A stretch of 32,072 nt of DNA from Symplocastrum torsivum CPER-KK1 (GTDB taxonomy: Bacteria; Cyanobacteriota; Cyanobacteriia; Cyanobacteriales; Coleofasciculaceae): positions 1 to 32,072 of the forward strand of contig JAHHIF010000080.1 of assembly GCA_019358875.1 (NCBI GenBank). Direction: 5' to 3'. The notes under the pieces were generated by a model. The model worked only from the letters and a program-made list of their open reading frames with translations. It did not search any database and had not been told where the DNA came from. Numbering within the stretch: the stretch's first letter is position 1; each line of letters begins with the position of its first letter. The position numbers and the translations under genes are program-made. Shown in pieces: positions 23,760 to 32,072 of the stretch.

Positions 23760-25088
23760 CTAACTTCTGCCCTCTGCCTTAAAAGCATCAACCTGTACCT
23801 CATCCAAATGCAGACCGCTATAAGCTGGCTGCGTGGTTGTGAAAGGAACATCCTTGAGATTTAGAGGCAAGAGTGTAATCCACACATAAGAAGACCATAC
23901 ATAGGCGGTCATAATATTTTTCTCAGTTGAGTTGCTGAGAATCATAAAGAGTAGAAACAGGATTGGCCAAATTGCTTCAACTGTTCCATTATTTTGAATC
24001 AGTTGAATCGATTTCACAATGTTGAACACAAAGCTTAGTAAATAAGGGATTGTGCCAAGCCAACCTACAGCAAGCAGTAATTCCAACAAACCATTGTGGG
24101 AATGAGGCACTGCCCAACCAAGGATTCGTGTAACGGTAGCAGATGCACTGTAAGGACTGTACCAAAAGGCTTCATAGCCATAGCCTAACAAGGGGCGTAG
24201 GTTGATCATATCCCCAACCGCCTTCCAGATAGCGTCTCGACCTGTTAAGCCCACATCTTTACCCAATACAGCCGTAAGTTCTTCGGCATTGTTTTGTGCG
24301 TAGATCGTGAATCCTCCCCACATGAAGATGATAAGGATTAGAACAGGTACGATCACAGTTGAGCGAAACCTGAGAATATTGCAGATGAACAGTGCAGCCG
24401 TCATTGTCGCGAAAGCTACCAGTCCCGTTGATGAGCGAGAAGCAACAACCAGGAATAAAGAAATCGCTACAAGTACCACGGCAATCTTCTTGTGCTTACC
24501 GTAAACATCTGTGAAGAATAAAGTAAGAAAGAAAACACCTGTTTGAGCCATGTGTGCTCCCAGAGCATTTTTGTGCAAAAAAACACCCCGCCATGAACCC
24601 GTATGAGGAGGAAGACTCATCCGTCCGTAACTTGGCAGAAAGAGTCCAAATGCCAAGCTCAGCAGGGCTGTAATGCCTAATCCCCACCCTAAGTTTTGAA
24701 GCTGTTGTTTGTAGCTGAAACAGGTAGAAAAATAGGTGGCAAATATTGCTACTGCTGTAACAAGGATGGAACGACGAAAAGTAACGTCTGGAAGGTCAGA
24801 CCAGATGGTTGAGGCAATGACAAAAAGGAGAAAAACGAAGACAAAAATGCTGTGAGGGTTACTCTTGATGTAGTAGAGCGGTCGCTGCCATCTCAGCAGT
24901 AGAAGTAGTAAGGCGATTCCACTAATTCCCATAATGATCGTGGGTTCCATCGAAGCATTTTGTGGTGCGTTCGTGATTACTTGACCACCACTAGCTCCCA
25001 TTAGTAATAGGTTCAATGGGTTCCCTATTATAAAAGCGAGAGAAAAGCGAACAAACCAAGTTTCAAAAAGATCAAGAAGGCTCAACAT
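23760..25088 (-). CDS. O-antigen ligase/polymerase family protein (Wzy-like)
   Basis: 442 residues with about ten to eleven predicted membrane helices. The large periplasmic loop contains the Wzy_C-type pattern GLTGRDAIWKAV...RPLLGYGYEAFWY, and further on SHNGLLELLLAVGWLG, where the conserved His-Asn-Gly is visible. Such proteins polymerise lipid-linked repeat units in the outer leaflet of the inner membrane, or ligate them; with Wzx two genes upstream and Wzc divergent, polymerase is the better call. The last residues (DAFKAEGRS) are encoded by a GGCAGAGGGCAGA-type genomic repeat, so the original C terminus has been replaced or extended by it. Confidence 0.88.
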   Translation of the reverse strand: MLSLLDLFETWFVRFSLAFIIGNPLNLLLMGASGGQVITNAPQNASMEPTIIMGISGIALLLLLLRWQRPLYYIKSNPHSIFVFVFLLFVIASTIWSDLPDVTFRRSILVTAVAIFATYFSTCFSYKQQLQNLGWGLGITALLSLAFGLFLPSYGRMSLPPHTGSWRGVFLHKNALGAHMAQTGVFFLTLFFTDVYGKHKKIAVVLVAISLFLVVASRSSTGLVAFATMTAALFICNILRFRSTVIVPVLILIIFMWGGFTIYAQNNAEELTAVLGKDVGLTGRDAIWKAVGDMINLRPLLGYGYEAFWYSPYSASATVTRILGWAVPHSHNGLLELLLAVGWLGTIPYLLSFVFNIVKSIQLIQNNGTVEAIWPILFLLFMILSNSTEKNIMTAYVWSSYVWITLLPLNLKDVPFTTTQPAYSGLHLDEVQVDAFKAEGRS

Positions 25089-25118
25089 AATTACAGCTTT
25101 TTAATTTACTGTTCCCGC

Positions 25119-26102
25119 TTACTTGACTAATGACTTCATCACAGGATTTGCGCTCAATCGGGAAACAAAGTAGGTAGCATAAATTGTGATTGCAATGAGC
25201 ATTGAGCGCCGTTGCCGTATCATAAGCCCCCAATCTGCCTGAAAAGCTCGATTCACAAAATCTACCCCTAACTCTGGGGGTAATCCTAACCGTAAGGTTT
25301 GTCTTGCCAGATATTGGAGCTGGGATGCATAAGCAGAAGCATAGTGTTTGCTAACCAGATCAGGATGTAACTGACGTGCTTTTTCCAGCATTTTTTTCCA
25401 CCCATCTTCCATGTTTTTCAAGGTAGAAGATAGTCCCGTATTGTGAATTCGATATTGAACTAGAGTCTGATTGATCCCCTCAATTTTGAAGTCACTACAG
25501 CTTGCAATTCTGAAGAGCAACTCCATATCCTCAGAGTGGTTAATCGTCTGATCAAACCCTTGCATTTTGTGAAATAGATCACGTCTAATAACTACATTTG
25601 AAGTCGTTACAGTTGGATTAGAGTACAAAAATTCTTGAGGTTGAAGCTGAGTCAACTGATTACTTGTTAGCTTATTCATAGAGCTACCATCAGAATTCAT
25701 AAGCTCCACTCTGGCAAAGCTAACTCCAACTTCCGGATGAGAGTGCATGTATTCAGCATGAACTGCCAACTTGTTGGGCAACCACTTGTCATCAGCATCA
25801 AGAAATGCAATTAGTTCTCCTTTTGCTAAAGTGGCTCCTAAGTTCCGTGATGAAGAAACCCCACCGTTTTCCTTCGTTACTAACTGAATTCGACCATCTT
25901 GTTGGCAATATCTGTTGACAACGGACTCTGTAGTATCGGTAGAACCATCATTAATAATCAATAGCTCCCAATCTGTATAGGACTGTGCCAGAACCGAGTG
26001 AATCGTGTCAGTCAGGTAGTGAGCTGCGTTATAAGCTGGAATGACAACAGATATGGTCGGTTTAGAGTTCATCGGACTTATAGGTTTAGGCATTATTTTC
26101 AT
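25119..26102 (-). CDS. Glycosyltransferase family 2
   Basis: About 327 residues. The GT-A core is clear: TISVVIPAYNAAHYLTDTI, LLIINDGSTDTTE, ENGGVSSSRNLGA and the catalytic FLDADDKW. The C-terminal part is helical and ends near VKS/LVK. Several ATGs are possible (26102, 26093, 26072) and none has a good ribosome binding site; a start at 26072 (MNSKPTISVV) would fit family length equally well. It is a different paralogue from the GT2 at 19993 (about the same layout, distinct sequence). It lies 30 bp before wzy and 31 bp after wzx, so it is part of the same transcript. Confidence 0.9.
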   Translation of the reverse strand: MKIMPKPISPMNSKPTISVVIPAYNAAHYLTDTIHSVLAQSYTDWELLIINDGSTDTTESVVNRYCQQDGRIQLVTKENGGVSSSRNLGATLAKGELIAFLDADDKWLPNKLAVHAEYMHSHPEVGVSFARVELMNSDGSSMNKLTSNQLTQLQPQEFLYSNPTVTTSNVVIRRDLFHKMQGFDQTINHSEDMELLFRIASCSDFKIEGINQTLVQYRIHNTGLSSTLKNMEDGWKKMLEKARQLHPDLVSKHYASAYASQLQYLARQTLRLGLPPELGVDFVNRAFQADWGLMIRQRRSMLIAITIYATYFVSRLSANPVMKSLVK

Positions 26103-26133
26103 CAGGTAATCGATTGGCAACGTAGGAATGAAA

Positions 26134-27408
26134 CTATTCGCCTATATGAGGAGTTAGTGGACGAGAGAAAACAAGCCTGGTTGCCCAAACTGTAAATAGA
26201 GGTAGACCAATTAGGTGAACTGCCAGGACACATGCTGCAACAACAAAAATGTTAAATTGCACAGCAACTAAGAGCACAATAGAGAAAATGACTGTAAAAA
26301 TAAGATTCCACAGTAAGCTAAGGTTTCCCTTGTCAACAATTATTAGTAACTGCTCTGCCGCCAATGCAAACGGACGAGGTAGACCAGATAAGCAAATCAT
26401 GACAATAATCGGGATAGCAATCACCCACTTTTGACCAAACACAATTGGTACGTAGAAATAAGCCAAACTACTTTGTAGCAGAATTAAAGGAACCATCACT
26501 GTGCTGATCGTTATCAAACTCTTAAAGTAGTAGCTCCTAAACAAGCTCTCATTGCTACGAACTTTACACAGGTAGGGATACAGGGATGTTGAAATCATTC
26601 CTATTGCACTAAGGCTAAGCCCAAGACCAGCACTAAAGGCAAAAAAGTAAGTTCCTAGCTGCTCAACACCCAAAAAGCTACCAACCAGAATGTAGTCCAG
26701 GTTGGCTCGCAACTTGTTTAGAAACTCGACGCTAAGTGGATACTTTGCGAAGTGAACAATTTCTCGCCATCCGTTGAGAGTAAATGGTCCTTTAGGTCGC
26801 CAAGGCTGATTTCTTCGATAGACAATAAACCAGCTTGCCTGTGACAGAACCTGCGACAGAACAATACTCCAGATACCCATACCCAAAAGAGCAAAACCAA
26901 TTACCGAGAAGTTGCTAATGAACGAATAAAGTGTGCCAGCAAAGGCAATAACTTTCATGCGATTTTCGCGCTGAATTAGAGCATCCTGAACGGCGTAAAA
27001 AGGAACAATCAAATAGGGCAGTGAAACAATACAAAGAGGTAGAAATAGATTAGGATCTTTGGAGTGCCAGGAAATGAGAGCAGCAGCAATGCAATATATT
27101 AAAAAGATTGGGATGCAGATCAACCAGTTGAGCCAATAAGCTGTATTAGCTAAACTTTCCAGGTCTTTTTGATCCGCATGAATGAGTTTTGTTGCAACAC
27201 CTCCTTTGTGTATTAGGATATTACAGAATTCATTCAGGGTAAGCAGAATAGCGAAAACTCCATAGTCTTGAGCGGTAAAGGCACGGGCAAGAACAACGAC
27301 TGCTCCAAGACGAATTAAACGCTGAATAAATTCCCCTCCGGCTAGCCAACCGAGGCTTTTAACGAGGGTATTATTGGACAGTTGGTTTTTAATCTTGTGC
27401 ATCAGCAT
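26134..27408 (-). CDS. Lipid-linked oligosaccharide flippase (Wzx-like, MATE/MOP superfamily)
   Basis: 424 residues, about twelve predicted membrane helices. The N terminus has the family look: NTLVKSLGWLAGGEFIQRLIRLG followed by ARAFTAQDYGVFAILLT. A VDAL-like AVQDALIQRENRM segment follows helix 4. Wzx proteins turn undecaprenyl-diphosphate-linked repeat units to the periplasmic side, where Wzy joins them. It is the first gene of the leftward block, with a divergent, mostly non-coding 0.5-kb region and a transposase remnant upstream. Confidence 0.9.
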   Translation of the reverse strand: MLMHKIKNQLSNNTLVKSLGWLAGGEFIQRLIRLGAVVVLARAFTAQDYGVFAILLTLNEFCNILIHKGGVATKLIHADQKDLESLANTAYWLNWLICIPIFLIYCIAAALISWHSKDPNLFLPLCIVSLPYLIVPFYAVQDALIQRENRMKVIAFAGTLYSFISNFSVIGFALLGMGIWSIVLSQVLSQASWFIVYRRNQPWRPKGPFTLNGWREIVHFAKYPLSVEFLNKLRANLDYILVGSFLGVEQLGTYFFAFSAGLGLSLSAIGMISTSLYPYLCKVRSNESLFRSYYFKSLITISTVMVPLILLQSSLAYFYVPIVFGQKWVIAIPIIVMICLSGLPRPFALAAEQLLIIVDKGNLSLLWNLIFTVIFSIVLLVAVQFNIFVVAACVLAVHLIGLPLFTVWATRLVFSRPLTPHIGE

Positions 27409-27487
27409 TTAATCAATTTTCCAATACTATTCTTTTGCTTGATTCTGTCTTGGAAACCAGCAAATCCTTGATACAAAGCGTCTAGCG

Positions 27488-27545
27488 GGATGTGGAGAAA
27501 GCTCTAGCCACACCATTTATTAGTATGTGTCTAGAGCTAACATCC
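27488..27545. repeat. Two-tier inverted repeat upstream of wzx
   Basis: Nested arms: GGATGT/ACATCC outside, AGCTCTAG/CTAGAGCT in the middle and CACA/TGTG inside, around a 13-base loop. It could fold in the wzx leader transcript or be a recognition site. Confidence 0.55.
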
Positions 27546-27746
27546 TATTTCTTATTTCTGTTTGGTTTTGCCAAGAGCGATCGTTTCATTGATTAAATCT
27601 GAAAATTCCAACGAGAGTAACGTTATCAATGAAAGGAGCATTTAACTCGGTGCCACTACCGTAAAGTTCAAAATACTGGGCGCAACTTGGAACGGGTGTT
27701 AAAAAAGACGGTGAGAGGAATTTGTGTCCATGTTGTTGCTAAATGA

Positions 27747-27773
27747 CCATTCATACGCTGTGTGTATGAATGG
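27747..27773. repeat. Perfect 10-bp hairpin
   Basis: CCATTCATAC and GTATGAATGG around a 7-base loop, between wzx and the transposase remnant. There is no T run. It may be an end of the former insertion element or a regulator site. Confidence 0.5.
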
Positions 27774-27935
27774 TGTCAGCACTTTGGCATTGTCTGCTGA
27801 TATTTGAACAGACCACTGTCCAGCCCATTTAGAACTTACATAATGTGTATGGTGATTTCATCTATTTATTTCTCACTCAAGAATAATGTTATTATAGGTA
27901 AGGTCAGGATAAATTTTTGAGTTGGTTCATGAAGA

Positions 27936-28400
27936 ATGGTTAAAGATGAGCCAAATCATACTGACTATCCACAATTAGTTGGTAAATGCAGAATCGCATT
28001 CAAATTCTTGAGACACCCAAGGTCGTTCCTCAACTGGCAAACATCGGTTCTATGCTTGAGTCTGCCAGAAGTGCAGCAGGGGAAATTGTGCAGAGCACTG
28101 TTAGCCCAACAGAAAGTGTTGTTTGAACAGTGGTATCGAGTTTGGGATGGTACCCTCAGTTGGAATGAGGACATTACCATTGTTGCAACGATTCAGCAAC
28201 AGGTGTATACTCTGCTGAGCAAAGGAGCCGGACATGAAATCCGTGCCCAACAGAAAACGCCTTTGGCGAAAATGGTACGCACCTGTCAGGAATTGCACAA
28301 AGTTGAAGTGACCTTGTGGACGAGTGGGATCACCAAGTGCATTAAACTGACTAACACTGCCGCAGCACGGACAATGTGTCCAATTGTATTGTTCGGCTAG
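27936..28400 (+). pseudogene. IS66-family transposase remnant (C-terminal part)
   Basis: 154 codons. The stretch FEQWYRVWDGTLSW (compare the LFELWHRVRDG part of IS66 TnpC), KMVRTCQELHKVEVTLWTS (compare KTCREILK...LWTF) and LTNTAAARTMCPIV (compare PTNNAAERALRPAV) follows the C-terminal third of the IS66 transposase in the right order. The N-terminal zinc-binding and first catalytic parts are missing, the conserved NNAAER has decayed to NTAAAR, and the frame stops early. It is a fossil of an insertion at the junction between the wzx block and the wzc gene. Confidence 0.5.
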
Positions 28401-28446
28401 TGTGTAAACACCACTAACAACCAACGTTCTTAGCACAGGGTTCTGT

Positions 28447-30636
28447 ATGGATCTTCAAAAATACCAAGAAGACATTGACGTCGGCAAGTATTGGCTCATC
28501 TTGAAGCGTCATTGGTTACCTGCGGGCAGCGTTTTCCTAGCAGTCTTGTTATTAACAGGGGTATACATGGGTCTACGGAAGCCTGTGTACGAAGCGGAGG
28601 GAAAAATTCTCTTTAGAAAAAGAGATACCGCTTCTGCGCTTCTATCAGAGGAAAAAGAAAAAGTAGGTGAGTTAGAGGCTCTTAGTCAACAGACTACTCC
28701 AGTAGACACAGAAGCAGAAGTTGTTCGCTCAACCCCTCTGCTTCAACAAACAATTGCTGCTCTCAAGCTTAAAGATGAAGATGGAAAACCTTTGCCGTAT
28801 CGAGATTTCCAGAAGAAGCTAACGGTTAAAGCCGTTACTGGAACAGACGTTTTAGCTATCTCTTACCAAAGTAAAGAGCCTGAAGAGGCTGCCGCTGTCG
28901 TCAACAAGCTAATTGAATTTTATTTACAGAGCAACATTCAAGTTCACCGGACTCAAGCCGCTGTGGCGCGTGAGTTTGTTTCCAAGGAATTACCAAAAAC
29001 TGAAGAAAAACTTCTTCAAGCCGAAAAGAATCTACGTGACTTCAAAGAGAAGAACGGTGTTGTTGCCCTGGAAAATGAGGCAGCATCTGCTGTAGAGTCA
29101 ATTACCTTATTGAATAATCAAATTGCAACTGCTAATGCTGAATTAGCAACTACAAATGCTCAGCTCAGTAATTTGCAGGAAAAGATAGGACTGAGTCCTG
29201 AGGTAGCAGCAAGTTTGAATGCTTTAAGTCAATCATCTGGTGTACAGGAAGCATTGGTTGATTTGCAGAAGGTAGAGTCTGAGCTAGCTGTTCAACGCTC
29301 TCGTTACCTGGATGACAATCCAGCGGTCGTTAACTTAAAGCAACGGCAGACATTTTTAAGGGGAGTTGTTCAAGAGCGAATATCACAAGTTCTTCGTAAT
29401 GGTCAGGCAGTTCCTGGAGGCAGCTTACAGTTAGGAGCATCAGAGCAAAAACTAATTGACGACTATATCAATGCTGGAATTCAGCGTTCAGGATTGATTA
29501 ATCAAATAAATTCGTTAGTTCAAACTCAATCCGTTTATCGTCAACGAGCGGGTGTCATCCCTAGACTCGAACAGGTTCAGAGTGACCTTGAACGCCAGGT
29601 TGAAACGGCAAAGGCAAATTATGAGATTTTGGTTAAGCGACTACAGGAAGCTCAGATTGCAGAGAATCAAAACATCGGTAATGCTCGTGTTGTCGCCAAG
29701 GCTACTGTTCCGGATAAGCCAATTGCTTCCAAGAACAAACTCATTTTAGGCGGAGGAGTTGTTGTCGCAAGTTTGTTATATGTTCTGATTGCGTTCACTT
29801 TGGATTTAAGAGATCCATCACTGAAGACAATCAAGGAAATTCGTGAAGTGTTGAATTACCCCTGGCTGGGTATGATTCCTCTGGTCAAGAGAAACAAGAA
29901 AAAACAAAACTTTGCTGTTCGGGAGGCTGAATCTTCAAGTCCAGCCTTGCCTGTTAGAGAAACCCCTCATTCACTTGCGAGTGAAGCTTACCGAATGCTT
30001 CAGTCAAACTTGAAATTTCTCAAGCCCGATCAAGTGCTGAAGACCATTGTTGTAACAAGCTCAGTTTCTAAGGAAGGCAAATCTACAGTTTCTGCTAATT
30101 TGGCGCTTACCCTTTCTCAAATGGGGCATAAGGTTCTGCTAGTAGATGCAGATCTTCATCACCCGGTGCAACATCATATCTGGCACCTTACTAACGTAGC
30201 TGGACTCAGTGATATTATTGTCAACCAGGTAGAACTTAAAGAAGCGATTAAAGAAGTTGAACACAACCTTAGTGTTCTTCCATCGGGTTCTATTCCACCC
30301 AACCCACTGGCTTTGATTGATTCCAATCGCATGAGAGCATTAGTCCAGAACTTATCTGCAAAATACGATTTTGTCATTTTTGATACGCCACCTCTTATTT
30401 TGGTCTCTGACGTTTTGACCTTAAGTAAGATGACAAGCGGTATCTTGCTCGTCGCTCATCCCCATAAAATTGATGGCTCTACTGCTAAGGCGGCAAGAGA
30501 GTTACTGGCACAATCTGAGCAGGAGGTCTTAGGTTTAGTCATCAATGGTGTAGTTGCTGAGTACGAACCTGACAGTTACCCTCGTCATGTAAAGGTTTAT
30601 CACAAAGATTCCTCGCCTGCGCTTAGTCGGATCTGA
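28447..30636 (+). CDS. Wzc-type polysaccharide co-polymerase with BY-kinase domain
   Basis: 729 residues. A Wzz-type chain-length domain follows TM1 (~residues 22-43), with long periplasmic coiled coils and a GNVR-like segment; TM2 is at ~431-451. The cytoplasmic CpsD-like tyrosine kinase has Walker A SSVSKEGKST (Lys545), Walker A' LLVDADLHHP (Asp567/Asp569) and Walker B FVIFDTPP (Asp646). The C-terminal tail has only three tyrosines (EYEPDSYPRHVKVYHKD), fewer than the long clusters of E. coli Wzc, so autophosphorylation may be modest. The protein controls chain length and export of the Wzy-made polymer. It is transcribed away from wzx and ends at a strong terminator. Confidence 0.93.
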   Translation: MDLQKYQEDIDVGKYWLILKRHWLPAGSVFLAVLLLTGVYMGLRKPVYEAEGKILFRKRDTASALLSEEKEKVGELEALSQQTTPVDTEAEVVRSTPLLQQTIAALKLKDEDGKPLPYRDFQKKLTVKAVTGTDVLAISYQSKEPEEAAAVVNKLIEFYLQSNIQVHRTQAAVAREFVSKELPKTEEKLLQAEKNLRDFKEKNGVVALENEAASAVESITLLNNQIATANAELATTNAQLSNLQEKIGLSPEVAASLNALSQSSGVQEALVDLQKVESELAVQRSRYLDDNPAVVNLKQRQTFLRGVVQERISQVLRNGQAVPGGSLQLGASEQKLIDDYINAGIQRSGLINQINSLVQTQSVYRQRAGVIPRLEQVQSDLERQVETAKANYEILVKRLQEAQIAENQNIGNARVVAKATVPDKPIASKNKLILGGGVVVASLLYVLIAFTLDLRDPSLKTIKEIREVLNYPWLGMIPLVKRNKKKQNFAVREAESSSPALPVRETPHSLASEAYRMLQSNLKFLKPDQVLKTIVVTSSVSKEGKSTVSANLALTLSQMGHKVLLVDADLHHPVQHHIWHLTNVAGLSDIIVNQVELKEAIKEVEHNLSVLPSGSIPPNPLALIDSNRMRALVQNLSAKYDFVIFDTPPLILVSDVLTLSKMTSGILLVAHPHKIDGSTAKAARELLAQSEQEVLGLVINGVVAEYEPDSYPRHVKVYHKDSSPALSRI

Positions 30637-30721
30637 AAAATAGAAGTTCAAGCGCTCGCCTGAGCCTGAAGCAAGGGACGTTGTGGAAGTTGAGCATCAA
30701 GGATTTGGCGGATTAACCAAC

Positions 30722-30769
30722 GCCAAAAATCCCTAACCCAGTTGAGTTAGGGATTTTTGGCATTTTTTC
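30722..30769 (+). terminator. Intrinsic terminator after the Wzc gene
   Basis: A perfect 16-bp stem, GCCAAAAATCCCTAAC with its reverse complement at 30746-30761, an 8-base loop and ATTTTTT behind it. Between this and the next gene (30770-31051) no further gene is convincing; a leftward frame of 91 codons overlaps the terminator and has no recognisable features. Confidence 0.88.
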
Positions 30770-31051
30770 TCAAACAACTTTAGTTTAAGGTAGACAATTG
30801 GTGGTTTGCCGTTGGGCTGTAGGCGATCGCTTTGAGTTGTAAGTTCCTGTGTTGTAATTAAAGGAACCGTAAAGTTGCTGAGAGAGAAAATTGAAGAGAC
30901 AGTAAAGCTGCTCGTTTTTACTTGCAAGATAACCGCCTGGCTTCTTAATATTCTAAATAGCGGTTTAATGATGTAGATAGTTTCACCAACTTGAGTTAGG
31001 AATTTCACCTATAAAAAGTTGTCAAATTACACCAAAGTAGGACTAAGCCAG

Positions 31052-31861
31052 ATGCGCCAAGTAAAATTATTAAATGTAGCTATCGATAATTTGTCTCGGC
31101 TAGAGTTTCTCGAAAAGTGCAAGAGTGGAATTGTCTTTACGCCCAACGTAGATCATCTGATGAAGCTACAGGATGATCCTGATTTTTATCGTGCTTATAA
31201 CGCAGCGACTTACAAGTTGTGTGACAGCAAAATTTTATTTTTCGTTTCTAAGTTTTTAGGGTCACCAGTTAAAGAAAAAATTTCAGGCTCTGACCTTTTC
31301 CCCGCTTTCTATGAGTACCATAAAGATAACGAAGACATCAAAATATTTCTTTTAGGCGCTCGCGAAGGAGTAGCCAGTTCTGCTCAACAAAAGATTAATT
31401 CTAAAATTGGTAGAGATATCATAATCGGTACGCACTCTCCCTCGTTTGGGTTTGAGAAAGATGAACAAGAATGCTTGAAGATGGTTGAAATGATTAACCA
31501 GTCTGGAGCTACAGTTCTCGCGGTAGGAGTAGGTGCGCCAAAACAAGAAAATTTCATCTTGAAGTACAAAGATAAGTTGCCAAACATCAAGATTTTCTTA
31601 GCTATTGGTGCAACTATCGATTTTGAAGCTGGCAATATCAAGAGAGCGCCCAAGTGGGTCAGTGAACTTGGGATGGAGTGGCTGTATCGCTTAGTCGCAG
31701 AACCAAAGCGGTTGTGGAAGCGGTATTTAGTACATGGTCCTGGCTTCTTCTGGCTGGTCTTCAAACAAAAGATCAATTTTTATGCAGACCCCTTCAATAC
31801 GACTTATTCTGCACATACTGGGAGCGTTCCTCGTGAACAGATGATTGAGACGATTGAGTAG
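31052..31861 (+). CDS. WecG/TagA/CpsF family glycosyltransferase (GT26)
   Basis: 269 residues from the ATG at 31052; TAGGA about ten bases upstream and the family-like opening MRQVKLLNVAIDN support it over a TTG 33 bases earlier. Family features: FTPNVDHLMKLQDDPDFYRAY, LCDSKILFF, GSDLFPAF, IFLLGAREGVA, GVGAPKQE and the closing RAPKWVSELGMEWLYRLVAEPKRLWKRY. GT26 enzymes add N-acetylmannosamine(uronic acid) or related sugars to undecaprenyl-diphosphate-linked acceptors early in repeat-unit assembly, at the inner face of the membrane. It is a monocistronic gene between two terminators, on the same strand as wzc. Confidence 0.92.
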   Translation: MRQVKLLNVAIDNLSRLEFLEKCKSGIVFTPNVDHLMKLQDDPDFYRAYNAATYKLCDSKILFFVSKFLGSPVKEKISGSDLFPAFYEYHKDNEDIKIFLLGAREGVASSAQQKINSKIGRDIIIGTHSPSFGFEKDEQECLKMVEMINQSGATVLAVGVGAPKQENFILKYKDKLPNIKIFLAIGATIDFEAGNIKRAPKWVSELGMEWLYRLVAEPKRLWKRYLVHGPGFFWLVFKQKINFYADPFNTTYSAHTGSVPREQMIETIE

Positions 31862-31883
31862 TTCTCTACGGGATTCTAACAAT

Positions 31884-31926
31884 AAAAAGGGAAAGGAGGT
31901 ATTGACTCCCTTCCCTTTTTATTTTT
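31884..31926 (+). terminator. Intrinsic terminator after the GT26 gene
   Basis: AAAAAGGGAAAGGAG (31884-31898) pairs with CTCCCTTCCCTTTTT (31906-31920), 15 pairs with one mismatch and a 7-base loop, followed by ATTTTT. The remaining bases to the window end show no gene. Confidence 0.88.
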
Positions 31927-32072
31927 CTATGCTTATCAACCCGGTTAATTAGGGCTTGCTGCACAAAGCCGAAACCCTTAGCCATCAATAGTTTAAGCGG
32001 GATTGATAGTTGCTCAGCTCCCAGGAAATCTGGTAAAATTCGTCAAAACCCTTGCACCCCCGCTCAGGTAGA

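Larger units (their letters stand above)
27409..27935. other. Non-coding region upstream of the wzx block
   Basis: No gene seen. It contains two strong palindromes (27488-27545 and 27747-27773) and AT-rich sequence before the transposase remnant. Promoters of the leftward block should lie here, but no box pair could be fixed with confidence. Confidence 0.4.

Noticed and set aside
28101..28436. Leftward frame with HCPCCGS, like a zinc site of a transposase
   Set aside because: The opposite strand carries an ordered IS66 C-terminal pattern, which explains the region better.
30733..31008. 91-codon leftward frame between wzc and the GT26 gene
   Set aside because: Its end lies inside a strong terminator of the opposite strand; no features.
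1..32072. CRISPR array, tRNA or rRNA genes
   Set aside because: No regularly spaced direct repeats of 25-40 bp with unique spacers and no recognisable tRNA or rRNA sequence were found by eye; the iteron clusters are far too short-period to be CRISPR.

Overview
The window is cyanobacterial. The palindrome GCGATCGC (HIP1) recurs on both strands inside and outside genes. Several gene families are typical of cyanobacteria: a hydrolase with an N-terminal DUF1400 segment, a giant primase-like/DUF3987 replication protein, an Uma2 remnant and small SHOCT proteins. Short CAATCCC-type and GGCAGAGGGCAGA-type repeats of the kind seen in filamentous cyanobacteria also occur. No rRNA, tRNA or CRISPR array was seen.

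Region 1 (about 2.0-14.1 kb) looks like the backbone of a plasmid, or of a plasmid integrated in a chromosome. A ParA ATPase and an overlapping ribbon-helix-helix (RHH) partner are transcribed leftwards. Two further small RHH genes lie at 7.0 and 8.5 kb, and a 1528-residue replication protein (prim-pol-like N terminus plus DUF3987 helicase-like core) lies at 9.5-14.1 kb. Five intergenic clusters of an 8-bp-phased motif (TTACTGNN, strongest form TTACTGCATTACTGAA) occur between 3.0 and 8.4 kb; one sits just upstream of parA and one upstream of the 8.5-kb RHH gene. They are the best candidate for a distributed centromere/operator of this partition system. Between them are accessory genes: a GlsB/YeaQ-type membrane protein, a tiny one-helix membrane protein, two SHOCT-tailed proteins, short hypothetical genes, a truncated Uma2 gene and two palindromic MITE-like repeats. 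The DUF1400 hydrolase at the left end is a separate unit.

Region 2 (14.6-19.6 kb) is a tight rightward operon for an activated sugar: glucose-1-phosphate cytidylyltransferase (rfbF), an LhgO-like FAD oxidase, an extended SDR epimerase/dehydratase, an RfbC-like 3,5-epimerase and a SAF-domain NAD(P) oxidoreductase. The usual CDP-glucose 4,6-dehydratase (rfbG) is absent, so the product is not one of the textbook CDP-dideoxyhexoses and is unknown.

Region 3 (20.0-27.4 kb) is a leftward exopolysaccharide block convergent with region 2. In transcription order it holds a Wzx flippase, a GT2, a Wzy polymerase, an exostosin-like transferase, a GT4 and a GT2. Two extra, broken copies of the start and leader of the last GT2 gene lie at the gene borders, showing past duplication and deletion. 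Region 4 (27.9-31.9 kb) runs rightwards: an IS66 transposase remnant, a Wzc-type chain-length/tyrosine-kinase protein and a WecG/TagA/CpsF (GT26) transferase, the last two each followed by a strong intrinsic terminator. Regions 2-4 together describe a Wzx/Wzy-dependent surface polysaccharide pathway whose precursor sugar is probably made by the region 2 operon.
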